Below are positions 34,023-42,929 of a stretch of DNA of 64,000 nucleotides, in pieces (positions within the stretch are counted from its first letter, which is position 1; each line of letters starts with the position of its first letter). The stretch comes from Draconibacterium mangrovi (GTDB taxonomy: Bacteria; Bacteroidota; Bacteroidia; Bacteroidales; Prolixibacteraceae), in contig NZ_JAAAGB010000002.1 in assembly GCF_010586825.1 (NCBI RefSeq), forward strand, positions 124,001-188,000, written 5' to 3'. The notes beneath the pieces were generated by a model. It was not told where the DNA came from. It saw only the letters and a list, made by a program, of their open reading frames with translations, and made no database searches. The translations under genes and the position numbers were made by a program.

Positions 34023-34711
34023 ATGAAAACAACATCAGCGCTTATCTTAGTACTTATTTTTGTAATTCTAATTCTACAAATGCCCAAAACGAATATATGG
34101 ACTATACAATCAGCTACACAGTTTCTGATGAGAACTTTACAATCTTCAACATGAATGATTTTAGGGATGCGCTGGTACAATTGGGTATTAACGTTTATAA
34201 ATGGAATCTTTCAATTCCTCAGGACAAAGATTACTCATTAAGGTTCTATATTCAAGAATATGAAAAAACAAAACTTGTAAAAGACACGATAATTGGTGGA
34301 GTTTCTACAAACCAATCGAAAATAAGGGATAATCGAGCTTGATATGAGTACGTAAAAAATCTAAGAATCATTACAGAGATACCCGACGGTTCGGACAAAA
34401 CAGAGTGACTTCGTTTTAGGCTCAAACTTAGCAGTGGAGTACAGTTCGGCAAAAGCATATTACCCAGACCTGAGTACGACACATACTTTCTACGAAAATT
34501 TGCAGAAACAGAGTTTAAGCTTGAGAAAAATATACCTCTATTGTTTTATACTGCCGGATGGGAAGTAAATTCAGGAGGACACATGGTACGGAAATTTTGC
34601 GGGCCTAATTATCCCCATGCTGATTTAGATGATTATTCGTTAAAAAACTCAGATCATTATTTCATTTTAGGCTATAAAGTTGTTAATGAAGTGTTTTATG
34701 GAAGAGACTAA
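34023..34711 (+). pseudogene. Secreted protein gene broken by a frameshift and two in-frame TGA
   Basis: A signal-like start (MKTTSALILVLIFVI) is joined only by a frameshift, near 34070-34085, to the frame that reads ...NAQNEYMDYTISYTVSDENF. That second frame is protein-like to 34711, but TGA stops interrupt it at 34340-34342 and 34406-34408. The part after the second stop (LRFRLKLSSGVQFGKSILP through GYKVVNEVFYGRD) stays convincing. No family recognised. A recoded UGA is possible in principle, but the upstream frameshift makes decay far more likely. Sequencing error should be excluded. Confidence 0.65.
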
Positions 34712-34822
34712 AAATGATCCTAATGTGGAAAAAAAAACCAGTGCAATACCATTTGTAATAAGACAGGTTGTCATCCGTCGAAATACGAGTTGCTGTTAGT
34801 GTTTATTTTAAAAACCATTCTA

Positions 34823-35257
34823 ATGTCAAGAATCAGATATCGACATATTAGGAAGAAAGTAAAAGAATTGGCTTGGAAAATAAACGTACCTGACGATTTA
34901 TTACCATACTACAATTATTCAAATGGAGAACAGTCTCCACTTATTGAAATTGCTAGCAATGGAAAACTACACTATGTAAGGATTGAGAGAGGGACGGAAT
35001 TCGAAAGAAAAACAACGGAAGACGTTGATGAACTTTTGTATTGGATTTACTCAGGTATAACAGCAACAATGTCTATTAATTACGAACTGGATAATAGAAC
35101 AGAAAATAAAGATTTTAGAAGAATTGCATTTAAGAAATAGATAGAACTTCTTTCAGCTCTTAATGCAACCTGGAGTAAAAAAGAAAATGAGGAACATTCG
35201 AGAATTCTTAAAAGTCACCCCTTTGATGATTTTGCTGGACTCAGGGCAAGCCAATAA
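34823..35257 (+). pseudogene. Imm63-family immunity protein gene interrupted by TAG
   Basis: From ATG 34823 the frame reads an Imm63-type protein: KLHYVRIERGTEFERKTTED, DELLYWIYSG and YELDNRTENKDFRRIAFKK. At 35138-35140 a TAG stands where homologous proteins continue with Gln. The same frame then goes on convincingly (IELLSALNATWSKKENEEHS ... FAGLRASQ) to a TAA at 35255-35257. A single CAG-to-TAG change explains this. Imm63 proteins protect against polymorphic toxins, and no toxin gene is nearby, so this is an orphan immunity gene, truncated to 105 residues or decayed. It converges on aat with only 10 bp between. Confidence 0.75.
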
Positions 35258-35267
35258 ATCTGATTCA

Positions 35268-35936
35268 TCAGCACTCCGTTTTATCGGTCCAATTTCCTTG
35301 CAAAGTATCGTGCTGTAATGCTTTTTCAAGCATCTCCAAAAAATCTTTTCGCGGAATGGGTTTGGCACCCAAACTGGCCAGGTGGTCGGTTGGTTGTTGT
35401 GCATCAATAAAGTAAAAGTTGTTTTCCAAGGCAAACTGGACCAGGTGGTAAAAGGCAAATTTGCTGGCATCGGTTTTGGTAAAAAACATCGATTCGCTAA
35501 AGAAACAATTTCCCAATGAAAGTCCGTACAATCCACCAACCAGCTCACCTTCAAACCAGGTTTCGAACGAGTGGGCGTATCCCAGTTTATGCAGTTGTAC
35601 ATAACCGTCGATAATGTCGTTGGTAATCCAGGTTTCATCTTCGTGACTGCGTTTGGTTTTACTGCATGCAGTAATTACTTCGCGGAAAGCCGTGTCGATA
35701 CGTAGTTCAAATATCCCTTTATTGATCACCTGCCGCAGACTTTTCTTGAGTTTAAAATCCTTGGGCAGCAAAACCATTCGCGGATTGGGCGACCACCACA
35801 AAATAGGTTCGCCCTCGCAAAACCACGGGAACACACCCTGACAGTATGCCGACAGCAAAAACTCGGGAGTGAGCTCGCCACCTTGTGCCAGCAATCCATC
35901 GTCGTCGGCCTGGTTCGGATCGGGAAATTGTATCAT
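35268..35936 (-). CDS. aat: Leucyl/phenylalanyl-tRNA-protein transferase
   Basis: 222 residues, full family length. It transfers Leu or Phe from tRNA to proteins with N-terminal Arg or Lys for degradation by the N-degron pathway. Recognisable segments: FPDPNQADDDGLLAQGGELT, LLSAYCQGVFPWF, ILWWSPNPRMVL and LYGLSLGNCFFSESMF. A TATATTTG -7 box on the minus strand lies at 35942-35949, only a few bases from the ATG, so the message may be leaderless. Divergent from the DUF4831 gene. Confidence 0.96.
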   Translation of the reverse strand: MIQFPDPNQADDDGLLAQGGELTPEFLLSAYCQGVFPWFCEGEPILWWSPNPRMVLLPKDFKLKKSLRQVINKGIFELRIDTAFREVITACSKTKRSHEDETWITNDIIDGYVQLHKLGYAHSFETWFEGELVGGLYGLSLGNCFFSESMFFTKTDASKFAFYHLVQFALENNFYFIDAQQPTDHLASLGAKPIPRKDFLEMLEKALQHDTLQGNWTDKTEC

Positions 35937-36057
35937 GCTTGCAAATATAACACGCGATGAAACATTTTAATACGATTGGCGGAACGAGAACCAAAAATGA
36001 ATTTATAACACAAAATAATTTTAATACTTTTGGGTTTTACCAAAAACAATTTGAACA

Positions 36058-37161
36058 ATGAGGTATTTAGCATTGATAATTGCTGTAATGTTGGTCATCC
36101 CAACCTTTGGACAGCGCAAAAAGAAAGAAGACGAAGGAATCGCTCCCGCTTATGTTGAGGGGATTGCTTACGCTTTGCCACGTACAGGAATTAAGGTACA
36201 CGTTGAAGCCATTCGTGAGAAATTTGAACCAGGACCATATGCTGCTTATGCCCAACAGTTATTGGGTATTAAAGATGCCCGTAACAGAGCATCGGTAAAA
36301 TGGATGGTGTCGGCTGTTAAAATCGAAACTTTTTCGGAGCCCGATCCACAGCAGGTTTACAAAGCAATGGGCGATATTGCTGCAACCATTAGTCTGGCGC
36401 CCAACGGTTGCCTTGCCGGTATAAATTCTGCAGGAACAGCCACAATGCCGTTGCAGGTTCAATCAAACAAAACATTTCAGAAACCGGATCTCGATGATGG
36501 TTTTTCTTTTGATTATTTTTCGGATACACCATTTTTAATTCCCGGAGATTCTACCAATAATTTCAGGCCAACCGCTGTAGGCATGGACCAAAAAGCGGCC
36601 GAAGCGGCCCAGCGCGTGCTCGATTGCCGAATGAACCAATACGATCTGGCAGCTCTTCGTATCGATGGCGAGTACCCGGATGGGAAAGCCTACGAGGTGA
36701 GTCTGGCAGAGCTAAAACGTACCGAGCAGAATTACATTAAACTGTTTGTGGGCCGAACCACGTATAAAACTGAAACCTTTAGTTTTGATTATATGCCGGA
36801 AGCCAATGAAAAGAATGCGGTGATTTTCCGTATTTCGGATGAAAATGGTGTTGTTCCTGCCAGCGATCTTTCAGGAAAACCAGTAATGGTTGAGTTTGAA
36901 CAGGTAGCCGGTTTACTGGCAAAGTACCAGGCAGAGGCTGTTTCGGATAACCCCGATGCCGGTTACGATGGTGTTTACTACCGAATGCCGGGAGTGGCGA
37001 ATATAAAAGTTATTTACGAGCTGAACAGCCTGGCTTCGGCGCGTGCTACCATTGCACAGTTTGGAAGTATTGCTCCGGTTCCTGAAGAATTACTGGGTGG
37101 TGATTATTCCATCGAATTTCACCCTGAAACAGGAGCTATTAAATCCGTTCAATTGAAATAG
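36058..37161 (+). CDS. DUF4831 family secreted protein
   Basis: 367 residues with a signal peptide (MRYLALIIAVMLVIPTFGQ). The mature part matches the Bacteroidota DUF4831 family: AYALPRTGIKVHVEAIREKF, GPYAAYAQQLLGIKDA and FYRMPG-type C-terminal elements (YYRMPGVANIKVIYE). Function unknown; probably periplasmic. A TACTTTTG -7 box lies at 36025-36032. Followed by its own terminator. Confidence 0.88.
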   Translation: MRYLALIIAVMLVIPTFGQRKKKEDEGIAPAYVEGIAYALPRTGIKVHVEAIREKFEPGPYAAYAQQLLGIKDARNRASVKWMVSAVKIETFSEPDPQQVYKAMGDIAATISLAPNGCLAGINSAGTATMPLQVQSNKTFQKPDLDDGFSFDYFSDTPFLIPGDSTNNFRPTAVGMDQKAAEAAQRVLDCRMNQYDLAALRIDGEYPDGKAYEVSLAELKRTEQNYIKLFVGRTTYKTETFSFDYMPEANEKNAVIFRISDENGVVPASDLSGKPVMVEFEQVAGLLAKYQAEAVSDNPDAGYDGVYYRMPGVANIKVIYELNSLASARATIAQFGSIAPVPEELLGGDYSIEFHPETGAIKSVQLK

Positions 37162-37184
37162 AATCGCAAAAAATATATGAATAG

Positions 37185-37211
37185 AAAGCCTGGTTTAGCC
37201 GGGCTTTTTTT
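37185..37211 (+). terminator. Terminator of the DUF4831 gene
   Basis: AGCCTGG-TTTAG-CCGGGCT hairpin (one G-T pair) followed by a T run. Confidence 0.9.
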
Positions 37212-37652
37212 GTGGATCACATTGAATTTCTGGTGGAGGATTATTCTATCGACGCTTGAGAATTGAGACGCAAATGATCATTCTGTTTCAAAAAGCTTTT
37301 TGGTTGCGCGTTTGGTGTTCACCTGCTTTTAACCCGGGGCGAAACTCTTCCGAATGCTATTCGGAATTGTATGCCCCGGGCTAAAGTAAATCGCACTTTC
37401 AGCGCTCTTTGCTTTTCGTAAGTTTTAACTTTCAGCGCTGAAAGTGCTGTTTAATTCAGCCTTGGGCAACTAATTGCCAAATGGCTATTGCGTCGCCCAA
37501 GGAAAATATATGATGTAGTATAAAAAGGCGCAAGTATAAAAGTTGATTGAAAAGCGGAACCTCCCTGCGCCACATATCTGTAGAAAGTTAAAATATTAAT
37601 CCACCTGAGTTTACGGGTGATCTCTTTTTTAGACCCCTTAACCAATTTTTAG
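37212..37652. other. Intergenic region with a nested palindrome cluster
   Basis: No gene is supported. CCCGGGGC (37333-37340) pairs with GCCCCGGG (37373-37380) and encloses a perfect hairpin, TTCCGAAT-gct-ATTCGGAA (37348-37366). An 18-bp perfect palindrome, ACTTTCAGCGCTGAAAGT, follows at 37428-37445, with a partial copy at 37395-37406. These look like intergenic hairpin repeats. The rest is featureless. Confidence 0.6.
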
Positions 37653-37660
37653 GCAAAAAA

Positions 37661-37686
37661 AATACCCGACTTAAAAAAGCCGGGTA
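37661..37686 (-). terminator. Terminator of the POT transporter gene
   Basis: TACCCG (37663-37668) pairs with CGGGTA (37681-37686). On the minus strand the hairpin runs into a T8 tract 30 bases after the stop codon. Confidence 0.75.
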
Positions 37687-37716
37687 CTTTAAATATTTTC
37701 TCAAATAGTTTATTTC

Positions 37717-39246
37717 CTATTTTATTCCGTGCATCATCTTTTTCAATACCGGTGAAAGGGCAATTGCAATAAGCGCAAAAATAGCCGACTGGATAGCGAT
37801 TAACCAGAAAACCTGAATTTCAGTTCCCAGAGCACTCTCCAGTTTTATTGAGATAGCTTTCATTTGCGAAGCCACAAAGTTACCGGCCGCAATCGAACCA
37901 AACCAAATTCCCATCATGGTAGAAACCAGTTTTGGTGGTGATAATTTGGTTACCATCGAAAGGCCAATTGGCGAGAGGCAAAGTTCACCAAATGTATGGA
38001 ACAGGAATACCACGATCAACCATAAAGGGCTAACCAAACGAAGTGTATCACCTCCTGTAGATCTGCTGTAAGCAATTGCCATGATCACAAATCCCAGCGA
38101 AAGCATAATTAAACCCCAGGCAAATTTCATTGGCGTATTAGGGTTTATTTTTAGTTTGTCCAGTTTTAACCATAAAATGCTGAATAACGGCGCACAGGTT
38201 ACAATCCAAATGGCGTTAATACTTTGAAACCAGCTGGCCGGAATTTCCCAGTTGCCGATCATTCGTTGTGTATTATCGCGGGCAAAAACGTTAAAGGTTG
38301 TACCTGCCTGCTCAAAACCACCCCAGAATAAGATGTTAAAAAGGGCCAGAACAAGAATAACTCCTATTCGCGACCATTCGGCTTTACCGCTTGTTCCTCT
38401 AAAAATACTTGTGGCAAGTACAATTACAGCACCAATTCCAACAATGTAAATGATTGTTTTCGAAACGGTTTCAGGCATTGCACCCCAGCCAACGATTACA
38501 GCAAACACTACTGCAACAATACCAACGGCGAAAAGTAATATCCCGAACCAGTCTTTCAGAATCAGACGTACTCTTTCAGCTTTTACCTTTGGAGGCATTC
38601 CAATGTGCCCAAGTGTGTGGCTACGAACAAAGAACCAAACAGTACCTAAAACCATTCCGATTCCTGCAGCCAGAAAACCATATTGCCAGGCTACCTGCTC
38701 ACCAAGTTTACCTGTTATTAAAGGAGAGATAAATGCACCCAGGTTGATACCCATGTAGAAGATGGTAAAACCACCGTCTTTGCGTGGGTCGTTATTGTCG
38801 TACAATTCGCCCACCATGGTAGAAATGTTGGGTTTAAAGAAACCATTTCCCAGAATCAGAATTCCCAATCCGGCGTAAAAAATGGTTTGACGGAATTCGA
38901 TACTTGCATCAGAACCGTATAACCACGCACTTCCGGCCAACAGGAATTGTCCGACGGCCATGGTTAAACCTCCAATGTAAATCGATTTTCGCTGCCCCAG
39001 CACTTTGTCGGCCAGCATTCCGCCCAAAATCGGGGTTACATAAACTAAACCGGTGAAAATACCATAAATGGTAAAGGCATCGAGTTCTGCCATTTCAAAT
39101 CCGCCTGAAGCAAAAGTTGCCGTAAGGAAAAGAACCAATAAGGCCCGCATTCCATAGTAACTAAAGCGTTCCCACATTTCACTGGCAAAAAGTGTTGAAA
39201 GCCCGATTGGGTGACCAAAGAAGGCTTTATTTGCATCTCTACTCAT
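37717..39246 (-). CDS. POT/PTR2-family proton-coupled peptide transporter
   Basis: 509 residues with about 14 membrane helices. The POT signature is clear: FGHPIGLSTLFASEMWERFS and YYGMRALLVLFLTA at the start (the ExxERFxYYG motif), FYMGINLGAFISPLITGKLG in helix 5, and FHTFGELCLSPIGLSMVTKL late. It imports di- and tripeptides with protons through the inner membrane. It is divergent from pepD, a dipeptidase gene, and the pair fits peptide uptake followed by hydrolysis. Confidence 0.94.
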   Translation of the reverse strand: MSRDANKAFFGHPIGLSTLFASEMWERFSYYGMRALLVLFLTATFASGGFEMAELDAFTIYGIFTGLVYVTPILGGMLADKVLGQRKSIYIGGLTMAVGQFLLAGSAWLYGSDASIEFRQTIFYAGLGILILGNGFFKPNISTMVGELYDNNDPRKDGGFTIFYMGINLGAFISPLITGKLGEQVAWQYGFLAAGIGMVLGTVWFFVRSHTLGHIGMPPKVKAERVRLILKDWFGILLFAVGIVAVVFAVIVGWGAMPETVSKTIIYIVGIGAVIVLATSIFRGTSGKAEWSRIGVILVLALFNILFWGGFEQAGTTFNVFARDNTQRMIGNWEIPASWFQSINAIWIVTCAPLFSILWLKLDKLKINPNTPMKFAWGLIMLSLGFVIMAIAYSRSTGGDTLRLVSPLWLIVVFLFHTFGELCLSPIGLSMVTKLSPPKLVSTMMGIWFGSIAAGNFVASQMKAISIKLESALGTEIQVFWLIAIQSAIFALIAIALSPVLKKMMHGIK

Positions 39247-39458
39247 AATATCTTTATCTTTTATTTTCTAAAGCTCGCTAAAATATCAATTATCTTCAAA
39301 GATTTCCGTGAAACATATCAGCTTTTCTGTTCTTCTGCCTAATTTTATACTGTTTTAAAAACTTTTAAGCCGAAAATGCACAAAATGTTTTTTCATTTGT
39401 TGCTTACTTTGTTCGATAAAATTGCAGGTATTTAACCTGAAGTAAAAAACGCATTATT

Positions 39459-40922
39459 ATGAGTGTAGAAATTAAAAATCTCGAGCCACAAAATGTGTGG
39501 GAGATCTTTTCTGAAATGACCCAAATTCCACGTCCTTCAAACCACGAAGAGCAGATTCAGAATTGGGCAGTAAGTTTTGGTGAAAAACTGGGATTGGAAA
39601 CCATTAAAGACGATGCCGGAAACGTAATTATAAAAAAGCCGGCAACACCGGGTATGGAAAACCGCAAAACAGTGGTTCTGCAGGGGCACCTCGATATGGT
39701 TCCGCAAAAGAACAGCGATAAAGTTCACGATTTTAAAAACGATCCGATAGAGGCTTTTGTTGATGGCGACTGGGTAACTGCCAACGGAACAACACTGGGT
39801 GCCGATAATGGTATAGGCTCGGCGGCTGCAATGGCTGTTTTGGCCTCGAAAACCTTACAGCACGGGCCTATTGAAGTGTTGCTTACCGCTACCGAAGAAA
39901 CCGGAATGGATGGGGCAAACGGATTAAAAGCCGGTATGCTCGATGCCGAAATCCTTATCAATACCGACTCGGAAGACGAAGGTGAATTGTACGTAGGTTG
40001 CGCCGGTGGTGAGGATGTAAATATTACTTTCAATTATACTGAAGAAGAAGTTCCGCTTGGATTTGTGGCTTTGCAATTAAGCGTAACCGGTTTGAAAGGT
40101 GGCCACTCGGGAATGGATATTATTCTGGGCCGCGGAAATTCGATAAAAACATTTTTCCGAATTATAAATGCTGCCGAAGAATTGGGTGTTCGTTTGGCCA
40201 GTGTCGATGGTGGTAGCTTAAGAAATGCCATCCCGCGCGAAGCCTTTGGTGTAGTTGTAGTTGAAGAAGCAAAAGTGACCGATTTTATCGCTTTGGTTGA
40301 TGAAATTGCCGATGACGTAAAAGCTGAACTTGCTGCTACCGAACCTGATATTGATATTGCTGTTGAAGAAACCGAAATGCCGGAAACGTTGATCGATGCA
40401 GCTACTCAGAAAAACGTAACAAAAGCAGTTGTTGCCTGCCCAAATGGTGTTATCCGGATGAGCGACAGCATGAAAGGGCTGGTGGAAACTTCTACCAATC
40501 TGGCCATTTTGAAATCGGACGCAGAAAGCAAAACCATAAATGGTGGTTGTTTGATGCGCAGCTCGGTGGATTCGGCTAAAGATGAACTGGGAACACGTTT
40601 AAAAGCTGTTTTTGAACTGGCAGGCGCCGAGGTAACTTTATCGGGTGCTTATCCGGGATGGAAACCAAATATGGAATCGCCAATTTTAAAAACCATGCAA
40701 AACGTGTATAACGAAAAATGGGGCAGGGTACCCAAAATTATGGGAATTCACGCAGGTTTGGAGTGTGGTATTCTGGCACAAAACTACCCGCACTGGGATA
40801 TGATCTCGTTTGGACCAACCATTCGTTTCCCGCACTCGCCGGATGAAAAAGTAAATATTGAAACGGTTAAAAAATTCTGGGAGTTTTTGGTGGCAACACT
40901 GGAAGCGATTCCTGAAAAATAG
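39459..40922 (+). CDS. pepD: Aminoacyl-histidine dipeptidase (M20 family)
   Basis: 487 residues, typical PepD length. Metal and catalytic segments of the M20 fold: VVLQGHLDMVPQ, GTTLGADNGIGSAAAMAVL, TATEETGMDGANGLK and NTDSEDEGELYVGCAGG. The dimerisation domain begins with GLKGGHSGMDIILGRGN, and the C-terminal metal region includes GIHAGLECGILAQ. A cytosolic zinc peptidase for carnosine-type and other dipeptides. Encoded divergently from the POT transporter, consistent with peptide use. Confidence 0.95.
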   Translation: MSVEIKNLEPQNVWEIFSEMTQIPRPSNHEEQIQNWAVSFGEKLGLETIKDDAGNVIIKKPATPGMENRKTVVLQGHLDMVPQKNSDKVHDFKNDPIEAFVDGDWVTANGTTLGADNGIGSAAAMAVLASKTLQHGPIEVLLTATEETGMDGANGLKAGMLDAEILINTDSEDEGELYVGCAGGEDVNITFNYTEEEVPLGFVALQLSVTGLKGGHSGMDIILGRGNSIKTFFRIINAAEELGVRLASVDGGSLRNAIPREAFGVVVVEEAKVTDFIALVDEIADDVKAELAATEPDIDIAVEETEMPETLIDAATQKNVTKAVVACPNGVIRMSDSMKGLVETSTNLAILKSDAESKTINGGCLMRSSVDSAKDELGTRLKAVFELAGAEVTLSGAYPGWKPNMESPILKTMQNVYNEKWGRVPKIMGIHAGLECGILAQNYPHWDMISFGPTIRFPHSPDEKVNIETVKKFWEFLVATLEAIPEK

Positions 40923-40940
40923 ATTTTCCGATAATTAACA

Positions 40941-40977
40941 ATAGTGATAGTATGACTCAAAGTCATACTATCACTAT
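40941..40977. repeat. Perfect 17-bp inverted repeat with 3-base loop
   Basis: Bases 40941-40957 pair perfectly with 40961-40977 across a CAA loop. It lies between the convergent pepD and VOC genes, so it would form a hairpin at the 3' end of either transcript. No T tract follows on either side, so it is not a classical terminator. Confidence 0.8.
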
Positions 40978-40999
40978 CCTCTCCGGTTGTAGCATTTTT

Positions 41000-41425
41000 T
41001 TACTCCATAATCAGGCTGCCCTGTTCATCAAAGTTCCAGAACGGAGCCCATGCAATTTCCCAGGCATTCCCGTCGGGATCAGAAAAATAAGCATCGTAAC
41101 CACCCCAAAATGTATCCCGAGGTTCAACAAGCGGTTTACCTCCGTTTTTAATTACTGTGTTATACAATTCCTTAACGGCTTCTTTAGATTCTAGATTGAT
41201 GGCACATGTAACTCCTGAAAAACCACTTCTGGCAGGAATTATTTCAGCATCTTCGGCCAGCTTGTCGATTGGGTAGAGGCCTAATATAATTCCACCATGA
41301 TTGAAGAATACAATGTTGTCGTCGCTGTCTTTTGTAGGCTCCCAGCCCAATGCATCTTTGTAAAAGTCGCGTGAAAACTGCAGGTTCTTTACTCCGATTG
41401 TTACAATGTTTAATCGTGGTTTCAT
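41000..41425 (-). CDS. VOC-superfamily (glyoxalase/bleomycin resistance-like) protein
   Basis: 141 residues with two beta-alpha-beta-beta-beta units: ITIGVKNLQFSRDFYKDALG-type start (VTIGVKNLQFSRDFYKDALG), NIVFFNHGGIILGLYP, and the second unit ending AYFSDPDGNAWEIAWAPFW, which is the signature of the glyoxalase fold. The substrate cannot be told from sequence. Likely a cytosolic single-domain metalloenzyme. Next on the same strand, 42 bp further left of the upstream TfoX-C-like gene. Confidence 0.88.
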   Translation of the reverse strand: MKPRLNIVTIGVKNLQFSRDFYKDALGWEPTKDSDDNIVFFNHGGIILGLYPIDKLAEDAEIIPARSGFSGVTCAINLESKEAVKELYNTVIKNGGKPLVEPRDTFWGGYDAYFSDPDGNAWEIAWAPFWNFDEQGSLIME

Positions 41426-41467
41426 TTTTTTGAGATATTGGTTAATGAGTAAGGGTTGTGTGTTGGA

Positions 41468-41722
41468 TTACATTCTTTTTAACCTTAGAAATTCCTTCAA
41501 CTCATCCTTCCTTGCTTTTGAAAGTTGATGCCAGCGAATTCCCTGAATAGCTCCCTCAAGCGCACAAAGCATATTGTAACATGCCGATTCATCTTCGATC
41601 TCAAGTTTTAAAAAAGTATTTTCAGCACCTGTTTCGCTAAGTTGTTCAGGACTTGTAATACCGGCGTTCATTAATTTCTGTTCCAGCGTTTTACCGATAT
41701 TGGGTAGTTCACTTAATTTCAT
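41468..41722 (-). CDS. TfoX C-terminal-domain-like protein
   Basis: 84 residues from the internal ATG at 41722 (MKLSELPNIGKTLEQKLMNA); a longer frame to 41770 is open but the added N-terminus is not family-like. The helix-hairpin-helix-like fold of the TfoX C-terminal domain is clear: NIGKTLEQKLMNAGITSPEQ, CYNMLCALEGAIQGIRW and a terminal KARKDELKEFLR. In TfoX proteins this domain accompanies competence control; the stand-alone form has no established role. Confidence 0.8.
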   Translation of the reverse strand: MKLSELPNIGKTLEQKLMNAGITSPEQLSETGAENTFLKLEIEDESACYNMLCALEGAIQGIRWHQLSKARKDELKEFLRLKRM

Positions 41723-41820
41723 ACTATTAAAATGGTTTGTTTTTAACGGTATAGTATGGAACTCGCACATATCTTAATATTCCCCTTGGGTGTACTAGTC
41801 TAAATGCGCGTTTCATTTTA

Positions 41821-42921
41821 CTAATATTTTGGCATCATTTCAATAAACTCGCCTTCGGTGGTAATCATGTGCCCCATCATATTTGCGGTAAGGCACGAAT
41901 GTACGGGAATGATCTCCACCAAATCGCCCACGTTTATCTGTTTAAAATGGGTAGGTGTAACTTTTATTACACCGTGTTCCTGCGAAAGGCGCGACAGGTA
42001 ATTTTTGGTGTCGAGCAGAATCTTTTCATCATCCTGATTGATAATTACCCGGCCATATAATTGTTTACCATCCGTATTTTGCAGCGTATCCTTCGAGAAA
42101 TGAACAGCACCACCGTAAATCACAATTTCGTTACGCGAAACATGTTTGGCCACAACCGGGCACACCATTTTTACCGCAATATCACTTATTTCGCATACGC
42201 CGAGGTTGTGCTGCATGAGGTCGTAAAAAACAAAGTTGCCCGGACGAAGCTCATCTATCCCGTCAAAATTTCCGCAAATGCTGGCCGATGGTGTGTCGCC
42301 CATACTCAGTTCCAATCCCGGATATTCTTTATGATACCTGTTTTTTAGCTTCTTCAGTTTAAGCAGGGCATCAAAATGACTGCTGAATATTTCGTTTGTT
42401 GATAATGCCGTATACGTATGTCCGGTGTGTGTAAGAAATCCTTTAAAAGTAAGTTTGCTGTTTTTGCGCAAAATATCAAGGATTGAATCGATACGCCCCG
42501 TTCTGCCCGCAGGAATACCTGTTCGGTTGTAACCGGTGTCGATTTTTAAATACACGCCAATTTTGTTGCTCGCTTTTCCGGCCAGCACTTCTGCCGCCTC
42601 CCTGTTTTCAAGTAGTACATTTAGTTTTATGGAGTCTGCCAAACGGTTAATCCGGCTCATTTCCAGAATATTTAAGGGAAACGCCAGTGTGATATCACTC
42701 CAGCCGTTTGATGCAAAATATTCAGCCATTAACACCGATGAAACAGTGATTTGGCTGATCCCGAAACGTTTAAACCACTCACCGACCTTTGCTGCCTGAT
42801 GAGTTTTGAAATGTGGCCTTAACCGAAGATTATAGTTCTCCGCTTTTTTTACCATCCGTTCAATGTTTTGCAGGCAAACTTCTTTGTCAATAATTAGTGT
42901 AGGTCGTGTAATTTCTGTCAT
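41821..42921 (-). CDS. D-threonine aldolase/D-serine dehydratase-like PLP enzyme
   Basis: 366 residues. The N-terminal alanine-racemase-type barrel carries the PLP lysine in RLRPHFKTHQAAKVGEWF, and later LSMGDTPSAS and ELRPGNFVFYDLMQ form the phosphate-binding side. The C-terminal beta domain ends with VHSCLTANMMG, where His and Cys form the metal site typical of the DSD1/D-threonine aldolase family. It probably cleaves or dehydrates D-beta-hydroxy amino acids. Encoded next to pncB on the same strand, with a gap of 8 bp, so co-transcription is likely. Confidence 0.9.
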   Translation of the reverse strand: MTEITRPTLIIDKEVCLQNIERMVKKAENYNLRLRPHFKTHQAAKVGEWFKRFGISQITVSSVLMAEYFASNGWSDITLAFPLNILEMSRINRLADSIKLNVLLENREAAEVLAGKASNKIGVYLKIDTGYNRTGIPAGRTGRIDSILDILRKNSKLTFKGFLTHTGHTYTALSTNEIFSSHFDALLKLKKLKNRYHKEYPGLELSMGDTPSASICGNFDGIDELRPGNFVFYDLMQHNLGVCEISDIAVKMVCPVVAKHVSRNEIVIYGGAVHFSKDTLQNTDGKQLYGRVIINQDDEKILLDTKNYLSRLSQEHGVIKVTPTHFKQINVGDLVEIIPVHSCLTANMMGHMITTEGEFIEMMPKY

Positions 42922-42929
42922 AAAATAAC

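Noticed and set aside
34340-34408. UGA recoding (selenocysteine or read-through) in the broken secreted-protein gene
   Set aside because: There is also an upstream frameshift, no hairpin was seen after the stops, and other genes in the window use TGA as a normal stop.
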